From Halobellus clavatus (GTDB lineage: Archaea > Halobacteriota > Halobacteria > Halobacteriales > Haloferacaceae), in NCBI RefSeq assembly GCF_900107195.1, contig NZ_FNPB01000003.1, positions 186,001 to 250,000 on the forward strand: 64,000 nucleotides of DNA, given 5' to 3'. Made by a program: the position numbers and the translations under genes. Position 1 is the stretch's first letter; each line of letters opens with the position of its first letter. Shown piece after piece: positions 21,301 to 29,911 of the stretch. The notes beneath the pieces are model-generated. The model ran no database searches, was not told the DNA's origin, and worked only from the letters and a program-made list of their open reading frames with translations.

Positions 21301-21855
21301 ATGGGATTTCACACCTTCGACGCTGACCGGGCGGACGTCCTCGAAGACCCCGGTCGGTATCGGTTCTGCTCGCGAGAAGAACTTCTCGCCGCGCTCGATC
21401 TCGGCGGCCGAGCGGTCGTGGCCGACATTGGCAGCGGTACTGGATTCTACACCGACGAGATCGCCCCCTTCGCCGACACCGTCTACGCAGTCGACGTCCA
21501 GAGCGAAATGCACGAGTACCACCGGGAGAAGGGTGCTCAGGAGAACGTCGAATTCGTCGCCGCCGAAGCGTCCGCGATGCCGCTCGACGACGACGAACTG
21601 GACGCCGCCTTCTCGACGATGACCTACCACGAGTTCGCTTCCGAGGCGTCTCTCGAGGAACTCGCGCGCGTCGTTCGGCCCGGGGGACGCGTGGTGACCC
21701 TCGATTGGTCCGCGCGGGGGACCGGCGACGACGGCCCGCCGATGGACGAGCGGTACGCACTTGCCGACGCCGTCGAACGGTTCGAGTCCGCCGGATTCCG
21801 AACCGTGGAAGCGAGCAGCCGGAAAGAAACGTTCGTTCACATCGCGCGTAGATAA
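21301..21855 (+). CDS. Class I SAM-dependent methyltransferase
   Basis: This 184-residue protein has a Methyltransf_11-type Rossmann fold. Motif I is VADIGSGTGFYTDEIAP (residues about 40-56), the acidic end of beta2 is VYAVDVQSEM, and the motif IV region is LDAAFSTMTYHEF. The C-terminal VRPGGRVVTLDWSARG is characteristic of UbiE/COQ5-like enzymes. The substrate is not predictable. A downstream AT-rich gap of 110 bp precedes a zinc microprotein. Confidence 0.87.
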   Translation: MGFHTFDADRADVLEDPGRYRFCSREELLAALDLGGRAVVADIGSGTGFYTDEIAPFADTVYAVDVQSEMHEYHREKGAQENVEFVAAEASAMPLDDDELDAAFSTMTYHEFASEASLEELARVVRPGGRVVTLDWSARGTGDDGPPMDERYALADAVERFESAGFRTVEASSRKETFVHIARR

Positions 21856-21936
21856 TCCTAGACTGATACGATAACTGTCGATATATTATGTTACTTTAGG
21901 TCTTATTTCTCGTACAGCCCGATATCAGGGCAACTG

Positions 21937-21942
21937 TTATTA
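21937..21942 (+). promoter_or_regulatory. TATA-like box of the zinc microprotein at 21966
   Basis: TTATTA lies 24-29 nt before the ATG at 21966, in an AT-rich gap. This spacing supports transcription of the very short gene. Confidence 0.45.
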
Positions 21943-21965
21943 CGGTGTGTCATCAGCTAACACGT

Positions 21966-22115
21966 ATGGTGATATACAACGGGTCAATCGATCCATACCA
22001 CCCCGACGAGAGTCGTTACGAGTGCCGGATATGCGGCGCTCGGGCCGACGAAGGCGGCGTCTGCGAACAGTGTGGCGAAGCATCGCTGGTGAACATCGCG
22101 GTACCGAGGGAGTGA
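21966..22115 (+). CDS. Rubrerythrin-like zinc-ribbon microprotein (49 residues)
   Basis: ATG to TGA gives 49 residues: an N-terminal MVIYNGSIDPYHPDESRYE, a zinc ribbon made of CRICG and CEQCG (two CxxC knuckles 11 residues apart), and a tail ending NIAVPRE. The NI-VPRE ending is, in my memory, diagnostic for haloarchaeal small proteins labelled rubrerythrin-like domain proteins, often found in several copies per genome. Codon choice is less GC-rich than the neighbours, and a TATA-like box lies at the right distance. Function is unknown; binding of one zinc is likely. Confidence 0.8.
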   Translation: MVIYNGSIDPYHPDESRYECRICGARADEGGVCEQCGEASLVNIAVPRE

Positions 22116-22398
22116 TACTGGGCACACGCACACTCCCGCGGCGACGGCGGCCGATCGGCATCACATCGGGTCGGACGGTGCCACACGTCGGTCGCCCGCC
22201 GCATCACGGTGGCCTTCCTCCCGACCGCTGGGCGCGGTGCCCCGCCGGAGCACTGCGCGCGGACGACGTCGTTCGCTGCCGGCCCTCACGCGGTCGGGAC
22301 GCCTGTGACCACGTCGCTGTCAGTCATCCGGCGTTCGTCCCTTCGATTCTGCGGCTCGAACCCGTCTGTTCGACCAGCCCGAAACGCCAGTTCTGCGT

Positions 22399-23460
22399 CT
22401 AGGCTCCGTCCTCGATGGTCGCGACGCCCGTGTACCGTTCTAACAGGAGCACGAGCGCTGCGCCGACCACGGCTGCGATGATAAAGACGCCGATGGTCGT
22501 GGGAGTCCACGTCCGACCGAGCTCCGCTAGGCGGTCGCCGGTCCGAGACAGTGGGGCGCGCAGCGCACCGACGATCAGCGCAACGAGGAACGCCAGCGTC
22601 GCGGTCCGCGCACGATCCAGCGCCCACCGGACCGCGTGCGCGACGGTGAGCAGGCCGACGAGCGCGCCAGAGACGAACGCGGCCACGACGATTCCGTTCT
22701 CGCGCAGTGGCCCCAGTCCGCCGCCCGTCGCGAGCGCGAGGAGCGCATCGACGAACGCCGAGAGGGTGCCGGTCATATAGTCGTACTGACCCAGGATGAG
22801 GAGGAGGAGCGACCCCGAAATTCCGGGGAGGATCATCGCGCTCACCGCGATCGCGCCGGCGAGAAAGGTGACCGGAAGCCCTGCGCCGAGGGCTGCAGAC
22901 GCCTGCCCTGAGGCGACGAAGGCGATGACGAATCCCGCGACGGCCGCGGCCATACGCGGGGCCGTGTCGACGGCGACCTCCGAAAAGAGCACCCACGCGG
23001 ACGCCGCGATGAGGCCGAAGAAGAACCCGAAGGTGAGGACCGGCATCGACTGGATCCCGACGTGGACGACGCGGGTGACGGTGACGATCGCCGTGGCGAT
23101 GCCGAATCCGAGCACCGCGAGGAATCCGCCGTCGATCGTGCGGAGCGCCTCGATCGCATCGCTGCGGTGGTCCGAAAAAATCCCCATCAGGACGCGACGG
23201 ATCCGCGCCGGCGATACCGCGGTAATCGCCCCGATCAACCGCTCGTAGATCCCAGTGATGAGTGCGATCGTGCCCCCGGAGACGCCCGGGACGGCGTCCG
23301 CAGTGCCCATACAGAGCCCCTTGAGGTAGACGACCACCCACGACGTTCCGCCGAGACCGAGGACGCTCTCACCGCGGCCCAGTTCCGGGTTCTCTGCCCC
23401 GTCGACGGCCGTCCCGGACCCCCCACTCGTCCCGCCCGACCCGTCTCGCTCTTTCGACAT
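22399..23460 (-). CDS. DUF368 polyprenyl-phosphate translocase-like membrane protein
   Basis: The 353-residue integral membrane protein has about 8-10 helices. The family signature GTADAVPGVSGGTIALITGIYERL spans residues about 53-76, and the second repeat shows SAMILPGISGSLLLLILGQY. In bacteria, DUF368 members (PopT) were shown to flip undecaprenyl phosphate back across the membrane. By analogy this protein may recycle dolichyl phosphate used in S-layer glycosylation; that is inference. The N-terminal 35 residues are Gly/Ser-rich and disordered. Confidence 0.85.
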   Translation of the reverse strand: MSKERDGSGGTSGGSGTAVDGAENPELGRGESVLGLGGTSWVVVYLKGLCMGTADAVPGVSGGTIALITGIYERLIGAITAVSPARIRRVLMGIFSDHRSDAIEALRTIDGGFLAVLGFGIATAIVTVTRVVHVGIQSMPVLTFGFFFGLIAASAWVLFSEVAVDTAPRMAAAVAGFVIAFVASGQASAALGAGLPVTFLAGAIAVSAMILPGISGSLLLLILGQYDYMTGTLSAFVDALLALATGGGLGPLRENGIVVAAFVSGALVGLLTVAHAVRWALDRARTATLAFLVALIVGALRAPLSRTGDRLAELGRTWTPTTIGVFIIAAVVGAALVLLLERYTGVATIEDGA

Positions 23461-23573
23461 AGGAGTGCGTTCGGTTGCCCCCTACTCCGGACTTTCGTTT
23501 CAGTGTGTCGTTGCGGGACCGTTCTCACTCGGATCAATTCACCGAAACGTATAGTGTTATGTGTGCACGTATA

Positions 23574-23583
23574 GCATATATGC
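23574..23583. promoter_or_regulatory. Palindrome over the start codon of the antitoxin-like gene
   Basis: GCATATATGC is a perfect 10-bp palindrome that contains the ATG of the 23580 gene. It lies within an AT-rich segment after GTGTGCAC. Ribbon-helix-helix antitoxins usually bind such palindromes in their own promoter, so self-repression is a natural guess. Confidence 0.4.
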
Positions 23584-23810
23584 CCGCGATCACCATCGAG
23601 GTAGACGACCAACTCAAACAGCGGATGGACGCGTACGGAGACGTAGACTGGGGCAGCATCTCGGAGCGCGCGATTCGGCAGCGCCTCGAGACGCTGGAAC
23701 TGATCGATCAGGCGGCGATCGATGCGGCGGCGAGCGACGCTGACACGGCCGAACTCGCCGATCGGATCGACGAGATTGCCCGCCGGCGGATCGAGCGCGC
23801 GTCGGACTGA
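23580..23810 (+). CDS. VapB-like (ribbon-helix-helix) antitoxin, no toxin beside it
   Basis: The protein has 76 residues. The N-terminal MPAITIEVDDQLKQRMDAYG has the short beta strand and first helix of a ribbon-helix-helix DNA-binding domain, followed by ISERAIRQRLETLELIDQ as the second helix. The acidic helical tail (residues 45-76) resembles a toxin-binding arm. No PIN-domain or other toxin gene lies on either side; the next gene is ychF, 67 bp on. It could be a solitary regulator acting on other loci. Confidence 0.72.
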   Translation: MPAITIEVDDQLKQRMDAYGDVDWGSISERAIRQRLETLELIDQAAIDAAASDADTAELADRIDEIARRRIERASD

Positions 23811-23877
23811 ACGGCTCCGACAGCGCGAGCGCGAGTGGGACGGAAACCTACTTCCGACCGTCGCCCCTCTCGCTGGT

Positions 23878-25053
23878 ATGCTCTCTCTCGCACTCGCCGG
23901 GAAGCCCAACGCGGGCAAGTCTACTTTTTATCGCGCGGCGACGATGGCCGACGTCGACGTCGGCAACTATCCGTTCACGACGATCGATCCGAACCGCGGC
24001 GTCACCCACGCGCGTACGCAGTGCCCCTGTCTCGATCGCGAGGAACGCTGCGGCAACTGTGAGGACGGCGTCCGCTACGTCCCCGTCGAACTCCTCGACG
24101 TGGCCGGGTTGGTCCCCGGTGCGCACGAGGGACGAGGCTTGGGCAATCAGTTCCTCGACGCGCTGACGGACGCGGACGCGATCCTGGCGGTCGTCGACGC
24201 CGCCGGGGAGACCAACGACGAGGGCGAACCCGTCGAAGTGGGGACGTACGACCCCGTCCGCGAAGCGGACTTCGTCGAAGCCGAACTCGAACAGTGGCTG
24301 GCCGGCATCATCGAACGCAACTGGGAGTCAGTCGTCAGGAAGTCCCGATCGCCGGACTTCGACATCGACGAGGCGCTCACGGAGATGCTGACTGGATTCG
24401 GGGCCACCGAGTACGACGTGGCCGCATCGCTCCGGGCAGTGTCGTACCCCGAGGACCCACAGCAGTGGACGGACGACGACCGCGAGCGACTCGCCAGGGA
24501 CGTCCGCGAGCGGACCAAGCCAATCGTGCTCGTCGCCAACAAGGCCGACGTAGCTCCCGCGGAGAACCTCGACCGACTGAACGAAGCAGGGAAGCCCGTG
24601 ATCCCCGCGACGGCGGACGGCGAGCGGGCGCTCCGGACGGCCGCCGAGTCGGGAGTCGTGGACTACCTGCCGGGCGACAACGACTTCGAGATTTCGGGTG
24701 CCGTGTCCGACGCCCAGCAGCAGGGCTTAGAAACGATCCGCGAAGTGATGAACACGCACGGCGGCACCGGCGTCCAGCGTGCTATCGACACGGTCGTCTA
24801 CGACGTCCTCGATATGGTGACGGCCTACCCGGTGCAGAACGAGACGAGGTGGACCGACGGGACCGGCGACGTCCTGCCCGACGCCTTCCTCCTGCCGCGA
24901 GGGTCGACGCCGAAGGACCTCGCGTACGCCGTTCACTCCGACATCGGCGAGGGCTACCTTCACGCGGTCGACGCGCGATCGAATCGCCGGATCGGCGAGG
25001 ACTACGAACTGGAATCGGGCGACGTGATCAAGATCGTCAGCACGGCGAATTGA
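23878..25053 (+). CDS. ychF: Obg-like GTPase/ATPase YchF
   Basis: This ribosome-associated P-loop NTPase has 391 residues. Visible features are the Walker A LAGKPNAGKSTFYRA, an archaeal zinc-like insert CPCLDREERCGNC (residues 45-58), the G3 motif LLDVAGLVPGAHEGRGLGNQ, the G4 motif VLVANKADVA, and a C-terminal TGS domain (LPRGSTPKDLAYAVHSDIGEG). A coiled-coil insertion lies around residues 125-190. In archaea and eukaryotes the family acts in translation control. MLSLALAGKPNAGKST is chosen as start; 52 further codons upstream overlap the antitoxin-like gene. Confidence 0.95.
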   Translation: MLSLALAGKPNAGKSTFYRAATMADVDVGNYPFTTIDPNRGVTHARTQCPCLDREERCGNCEDGVRYVPVELLDVAGLVPGAHEGRGLGNQFLDALTDADAILAVVDAAGETNDEGEPVEVGTYDPVREADFVEAELEQWLAGIIERNWESVVRKSRSPDFDIDEALTEMLTGFGATEYDVAASLRAVSYPEDPQQWTDDDRERLARDVRERTKPIVLVANKADVAPAENLDRLNEAGKPVIPATADGERALRTAAESGVVDYLPGDNDFEISGAVSDAQQQGLETIREVMNTHGGTGVQRAIDTVVYDVLDMVTAYPVQNETRWTDGTGDVLPDAFLLPRGSTPKDLAYAVHSDIGEGYLHAVDARSNRRIGEDYELESGDVIKIVSTAN

Positions 25054-25205
25054 GCCCGTCTCTGGGTTTCGTGCCGTCCGCCACCCCATCACTGTGGAGT
25101 CACTGGCCGGTTCCGGGCGTCCAGGCTCACCGACCGATTGCACGGACGGCCACTCCATAGCGAGGAACCGTGGGGGCCCGCGCGGAGTGGTGGGCGAGCG
25201 TTCTC

Positions 25206-26345
25206 TTATAACGGTCTCCCATCAGCGACCGGTGACTCCAGCGGGGGATTCGGCGGTGATCCCGTCTGTGGCCGCTCGAACCTGAGACAGATGATGCTGC
25301 CTGTCGGATCGTTCTCCTCGAATCCGACTTGTCCGCCTGATTCGATGACGATCCAGTTGACGAGCCAGAGTCCGAGGCCGCTCGTATGTTCGAGCGGTGT
25401 CTCGTATCCCCGTTCGAGGACTTCGCGCTCGCGGTCGGGGATGCCCGGACCGTTGTCCGCGATCCGAATCTCGACCAGGTCGGTTCTGCCCTGGCTGGGC
25501 GCGACCGATTCGACTGACACCCGGGGCGTCTCCGTCTCGTTGTGTTCGATCGCGTTCTCGAGTACGTTCCGGAGCGCCGATTCGATCAGTGGATGTCCGT
25601 AGACGACCAATTCGTCCGGAAGCGCGGTATCGATGATGCTATCGGGATACTCGCGGGCGAGCTGTTCGCAACTGCTCTCGATCAGGGAGACGATCTCGAC
25701 CGGGTCGATACGCAGATCGTCCGCCTGGAGCAGTTGCTCCACCTGTCTCGCCTGCTTGCCCATCTCGACCAGTTCGGTCGACCGCTGGCGGATCGTGTTG
25801 ATCTGTTCGGCAGTGTCAACGGAATCCTCCTCGATCAGTTCGGCGTGGCCCCGGATGATGTTCGCGTTGTTCCGTATGTCGTGACGAAGGACGCGATTCA
25901 GGACCGTGAGTTGGTGACTCAACTGCGTTAGTTTCTGTTGTGCAATGCGCTGTCGGATGTCATAGACACCGGTAATAAATCCGATGACGGCACCGGTAGA
26001 GGCGGCGTTCGAGAACACGTAGAACTGGTGGCTCATCGTCACGCCCTCGCCGTGTTGATACACCGTCGTCAACGTCGCGACGCCGGCCAACGCGACCGCC
26101 CCGAGTGCACACCACCCTGCGACACGGAGGACATATTCACCGTCAAGTCGCAGTCTCCAGAGCCAGATGCCACCGGTGAAGACCCCGAGCGCGAACAGCA
26201 TCGGAATGAAAATCCCCGAGAGGAAGGTCTGGAGGCTCTCTCGGTCGCCCAGAGCGTGGTTCACGTGGATACTGACAAGCCCGGCACCGATGGCTCCGAT
26301 CAGGAGGATACCCACGCGGGCTCTGGTCGCTTCCGAACGCGGCAT
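25206..26345 (-). CDS. Membrane sensor histidine kinase
   Basis: The protein has 379 residues. The N-terminal half (1-130) holds about four transmembrane helices (about 11-28, 44-64, 73-95 and 107-127) with no extracytoplasmic domain. The phospho-acceptor is His155 in LNRVLRHDIRNNANII, followed by HATPase motifs: N-box NVLENAIEHN, G1 DNGPGIPDRE, and G2 GLGLWLVNWIV. The RHDIRNN H-box is the usual haloarchaeal form. The stimulus is probably sensed inside the membrane. No response regulator gene lies beside it, so it is an orphan kinase. A 152-bp gap separates it from the end of ychF, which runs toward it. Confidence 0.92.
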   Translation of the reverse strand: MPRSEATRARVGILLIGAIGAGLVSIHVNHALGDRESLQTFLSGIFIPMLFALGVFTGGIWLWRLRLDGEYVLRVAGWCALGAVALAGVATLTTVYQHGEGVTMSHQFYVFSNAASTGAVIGFITGVYDIRQRIAQQKLTQLSHQLTVLNRVLRHDIRNNANIIRGHAELIEEDSVDTAEQINTIRQRSTELVEMGKQARQVEQLLQADDLRIDPVEIVSLIESSCEQLAREYPDSIIDTALPDELVVYGHPLIESALRNVLENAIEHNETETPRVSVESVAPSQGRTDLVEIRIADNGPGIPDREREVLERGYETPLEHTSGLGLWLVNWIVIESGGQVGFEENDPTGSIICLRFERPQTGSPPNPPLESPVADGRPL

Positions 26346-26557
26346 TCGATAGCGTCAAGATTAGTTTGTTCGTATAAAAACGCTCCTCTAGAGACTCACA
26401 CCTGATTTTCTGCCGAAGTGTGCCCACAGGAGTCGGTCGGACTCGCTCGGGACGCACGTCCCTCCCCAGGACGAACGGAGCCGTGTCCTGACGTCGCGTC
26501 CCATCTGGATCTCCGCGACGTCCGGTGCCAAACGCGGTGAGTGCGCCCCGCTCGCGT

Positions 26558-27700
26558 TCACACCACGGCGTCGTACGCGTCTTCCATAATACTGAGCGCG
26601 TTCCGGAGGGACTCCTCGTCGGTCGCATACGAGAGACGGGCGTACCCGTCACCGTGGTCGCCGAAGGCCTCCCCGGGGACGATGACAACGCCCCGATCCA
26701 AGCACTCGTCGACGAAGCCCTCGGGGACTTCTGGCATCGCGTAGAACGCACCGCCCGGTGTGGGTACGTCGAGACCGATCTTCTCCAGGCCGTCGACGAC
26801 GAGATCCCGTCGCTCGCGGAAGGAGTCGGTCATCTCCGCAACCTGGTCCTGTGGCCCCGTCAGCGCGGCCTCGGCGGCGAACTGCGAGGGTGCCGCGGCG
26901 CAGGCCTGCGCGTACTGGTGAACGCGGAGCATCCGCTCGACTCGCGGCGTGGACGCCGTCACCCAGCCGAGTCGCCACCCGGTCATCGAGTAGAGTTTCG
27001 AGGCCGAGTTGACCACCACGACGTTGTCGCTCTCGGCGAACTCCATCGGCGAGCGGAACTCGCCGTCGAATACCGTATACTCGTACACCTCATCGGAGAT
27101 GCAGAGCACGTCGTGTTCGTCGGCGATCCGGGCGAACTCGCGGACGTCTTCCGGTGGGGAGACCGCTCCGGTCGGGTTGCCGGGGCTATTGACGACGAAC
27201 GCCGCGGTGTCGTCGGTGATCGCCGCCTCGATGGCGTCCGGATCGATCGTGAGGTCCTCGCGAAGCGGAACGGGAACGGGCGTACCACCCGTGAGCCGCG
27301 TGAGCGCGTCGTAAGAGACGAATCCGGGGTCCGGAATTATGACTTCGTCGCCGGCATCGACGTGGGCTTCCAACGCGATGTGAAGCGCCTCAGAACCGCC
27401 CGCAGTGGCGATCACGTCGTCGGGGTCGACGTCGAGGCCCTGGTCTCGTTCGTGCTTCGCAGCAATCGCCTCTCGCAACGAGGCCATCCCCTTGTTCTCG
27501 GTGTAGCCGTCGGCAGCGCCGTCTCGGATTGCTTCGACGGCTGCCTCGCGGGCGTGCGGCGGCGCGGCGAAATCCGGCTGCCCAAGTCCCAGATTGATCG
27601 CGTCCTCCCCCGCGGCCTCGAACACCTCGCGGATGCCGCTGATCGACACCTGCTCGACCCGCTCGGAAAAGTTCGTCATATCCTCGCTGGCGTCTGCCAC
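26558..27700 (-). CDS. Class I/II aminotransferase (aspartate aminotransferase-like)
   Basis: This PLP enzyme has 380 residues. The Schiff-base lysine is Lys235 in NSASKLYSMTGWRLGW. Other active-site residues are Asn175 (NSPGNPTG), Asp203 and Tyr206 (ISDEVYEY), and Arg near the C-terminus in YARLSYA. The N-terminal INLGLGQPDF block is typical of AspC/AlaT-like enzymes, so the amino donor could be Asp, Ala or an aromatic amino acid. MADASEDMTNF starts at 27700; MTNFSERVEQV at 27679 is equally possible. It is divergent from the ABC importer at 27942. Confidence 0.9.
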   Translation of the reverse strand: MADASEDMTNFSERVEQVSISGIREVFEAAGEDAINLGLGQPDFAAPPHAREAAVEAIRDGAADGYTENKGMASLREAIAAKHERDQGLDVDPDDVIATAGGSEALHIALEAHVDAGDEVIIPDPGFVSYDALTRLTGGTPVPVPLREDLTIDPDAIEAAITDDTAAFVVNSPGNPTGAVSPPEDVREFARIADEHDVLCISDEVYEYTVFDGEFRSPMEFAESDNVVVVNSASKLYSMTGWRLGWVTASTPRVERMLRVHQYAQACAAAPSQFAAEAALTGPQDQVAEMTDSFRERRDLVVDGLEKIGLDVPTPGGAFYAMPEVPEGFVDECLDRGVVIVPGEAFGDHGDGYARLSYATDEESLRNALSIMEDAYDAVV

Positions 27701-27910
27701 CGGGTTAGGTCTTGCCTCCTCGGCCGACCGCGCCGGTAGCCGTCAGTGACGACTGCCGTGCATCGTGCATAAATAAGCAACTTTTACTGGTATCTCTGAC
27801 AACACCTGAACGGCGGCTCTGAACCCAGGGGGCCGTTCCGGACCGAACGTGGCCAATCAGGGCTTTTTCGACCGTCTGACCTGTGCGTGACGTTCGCCGC
27901 GTGCGCGCTG

Positions 27911-27917
27911 TAAATAA
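27911..27917 (+). promoter_or_regulatory. TATA-like box of the NitT/TauT-type importer operon
   Basis: TAAATAA lies 25-31 nt before the ATG at 27942, which suits a leaderless transcript. A second AT-rich stretch near 27766-27785 may serve the divergent aminotransferase. Confidence 0.45.
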
Positions 27918-27941
27918 GGGAGGAACGCCTATAACAGTCGA

Positions 27942-29024
27942 ATGACAGACGACACGACGACCGATCGGATGGCGGTCTCGCGGCGACGGGTACTCCGGTC
28001 GGCCGGGGCGATCTCGGCGGTCGGCCTCACGGGCGTTGCAGGCTGTACCGGCGGTGGGGCCAGTGGAAGCGGCGGTGACGGCGGCCTCGAGGAGATCACC
28101 GTCGCGTATATGCCGATCTATCCGGATATGCAGTACTTCATTATGGAGCAGGAGGAGTACTTCGACGAACTGTCGGCGACGGTCTCCGGCGAGGTATTCT
28201 CCGACGGCCCGAGCATCGTCCAGGCCTCCGCGACCGGCGATTTCGACGTGATGATGTTCGGCATCGTGCCGGCGATGATCGTGATGGACAAGGGCATTCC
28301 CTCGAAGATCACCGCCGCAAATATCCAGAACGCGATGCAGATCCTCGCACACGACGACTTCGCGGCGATGTGGGCGGACGCGTCCTCGGGTGCCGAGGCG
28401 TTCGCTCGCTTCGAGGAAGAACGGGGTCGGAAGTTCACCTTCGGAACGTTCCCACCCGGTTCGGTTCCGGACATCCTGCTCCGCTACTGGCTCGCGGAGA
28501 TCGTCGGCGTCGATCCCGAAACCGACGTGAACGTCACGGCGCTGGGCGGCGCCGGTCCGGTCCGGCAGGCGCTCCTGGCGGGCGAAATCGACGGGACGTC
28601 CATTATGGAACCGGTCCCGACGATCGCCGAAATCAACGACGCGCCGTATCAATCGATCGCCTGGGCGGGCGACTTTATGCCCGGCCAACCCGCGGCGGTC
28701 ACGCTGATGCACGACCGCCTCCGCGAGGACAACCCCGAGCAGGCGGCGGCGTTCGTCGAGCAGCACCAGCGCGCGACGACGTTCGCGAACGAGAACCCCG
28801 AGGAGGCGGCACAGCACGCGAGCACCGTCATCGGGGAGTCCTCGCTGCCGGTCGAGACCGCCCGGCGGGCGATGGACTCTCGGGCCTCTGATTTCATCAC
28901 TGATCCGCACAAGATCGCCGACGGCGCACAGGTCTTCTCCGAGTACGCCGAGCAGTCCGGCAAGACGAGCGAGGTACTCTCGAACGACGCGATGTTCGAC
29001 TTCGGGGTGTACGACTCGCTATGA
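27942..29024 (+). CDS. ABC importer substrate-binding lipoprotein, NitT/TauT (SsuA/THI5-like) type
   Basis: The 360-residue protein has a twin-arginine signal SRRRVLRSAG and lipobox ending at Cys35 (GVAGC), so it is lipid-anchored outside the membrane. The mature part has the two-lobe NMT1/SsuA-type fold, with VAYMPIYPDMQYFIMEQEEY at the first lobe and GDFDVMMFGIVPAMIVMDKG at the hinge. Family members bind nitrate, taurine/sulfonates, bicarbonate or thiamine precursors; the sequence does not tell me which. It is the first gene of a tight three-gene operon, its stop overlapping the permease start by 4 bp (ATGA). Confidence 0.9.
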   Translation: MTDDTTTDRMAVSRRRVLRSAGAISAVGLTGVAGCTGGGASGSGGDGGLEEITVAYMPIYPDMQYFIMEQEEYFDELSATVSGEVFSDGPSIVQASATGDFDVMMFGIVPAMIVMDKGIPSKITAANIQNAMQILAHDDFAAMWADASSGAEAFARFEEERGRKFTFGTFPPGSVPDILLRYWLAEIVGVDPETDVNVTALGGAGPVRQALLAGEIDGTSIMEPVPTIAEINDAPYQSIAWAGDFMPGQPAAVTLMHDRLREDNPEQAAAFVEQHQRATTFANENPEEAAQHASTVIGESSLPVETARRAMDSRASDFITDPHKIADGAQVFSEYAEQSGKTSEVLSNDAMFDFGVYDSL

Positions 29025-29911
29025 GCCTCGAGACGGGAGCGACGTCCGGCACCGGCACGTCGGAAGCGGCCCGGCCCGACGAGGAGTCCGACTCGGTCTC
29101 GACGAGTTCGCTCGCGGACCTCGACGGAACGAGTTTCGCCTACGGTGCGGTCGGATCACTCGCGTTTCTCGCCCTCTGGCAGGCCGCGGCGATGGCGGTC
29201 GACCGGACGTATCTCCTCCCGTCGCCGGTGGAAGTCGCGACGGCGTTCGTCGTCGAACTCACCGCGCCGACGACGTTTACCGTCCCGTTCGTCGGCGTCG
29301 CCATGCCGGCGACCCGACTGACAGCGAACCTCGCACAGAGCCTTCTGCACTACCTTCCGGGGCTGGTCGTCGGGAGCGTCCTCGGGATCGCCCTCGGCGT
29401 CGGGATGGGGTGGAGTGGGCGGCTCGACGACGCACTCACACCGGTCACGCGCTTCCTGCGGCCGATCCCACCGCTGGCGTGGATCGTCTTCGCCATCGTC
29501 TGGATCGGAATCGGCCACGGCGGCGCGGCGTTCATCGTCGGCATCGGCGCGTTCTGGATCAACTTCTACAACGCCTACGCCGGTGTCGAGGGCGTCGAGA
29601 CGCACCTGAAGGAAGTCGCGGCGAGCCTCGGCGTCGACGACGACCTCACGATGATCCGGAAGGTCATTCTCCCGGCGGCGACGCCGTCGATCGCGACCGG
29701 GATCCGGACGAGCATCGGGCAGTGCTGGATGATCGTCGTTGCCGCCGAACTGTTCGGCGCGCCCGGCGTCGGATTCCAGATCATCAACGCCGCACAGAAC
29801 CTCGCGACAGACGTCAGCGTGGCGTATATGGCCGTCATCAGCCTCGTGTTCCTCGTGAGTGACGGACTGTTCCGGCGGGTCGAACGGAGGGTCCTGGCGT
29901 GGCGGGCGTGA
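29021..29911 (+). CDS. ABC importer permease, NitT/TauT (SsuC) type
   Basis: The 296-residue permease has an acidic N-terminal extension (residues 1-40), then about six transmembrane helices. The EAA cytoplasmic loop that contacts the ATPase reads VAASLGVDDDLTMIRKVILP and is the family hallmark. The C-terminal SVAYMAVISLVFLVSDGLFRRVERR ends with basic residues. A homodimer would form the pore for the binding protein encoded just upstream. Its stop codon overlaps the ATPase start. Confidence 0.92.
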   Translation: MSLETGATSGTGTSEAARPDEESDSVSTSSLADLDGTSFAYGAVGSLAFLALWQAAAMAVDRTYLLPSPVEVATAFVVELTAPTTFTVPFVGVAMPATRLTANLAQSLLHYLPGLVVGSVLGIALGVGMGWSGRLDDALTPVTRFLRPIPPLAWIVFAIVWIGIGHGGAAFIVGIGAFWINFYNAYAGVEGVETHLKEVAASLGVDDDLTMIRKVILPAATPSIATGIRTSIGQCWMIVVAAELFGAPGVGFQIINAAQNLATDVSVAYMAVISLVFLVSDGLFRRVERRVLAWRA

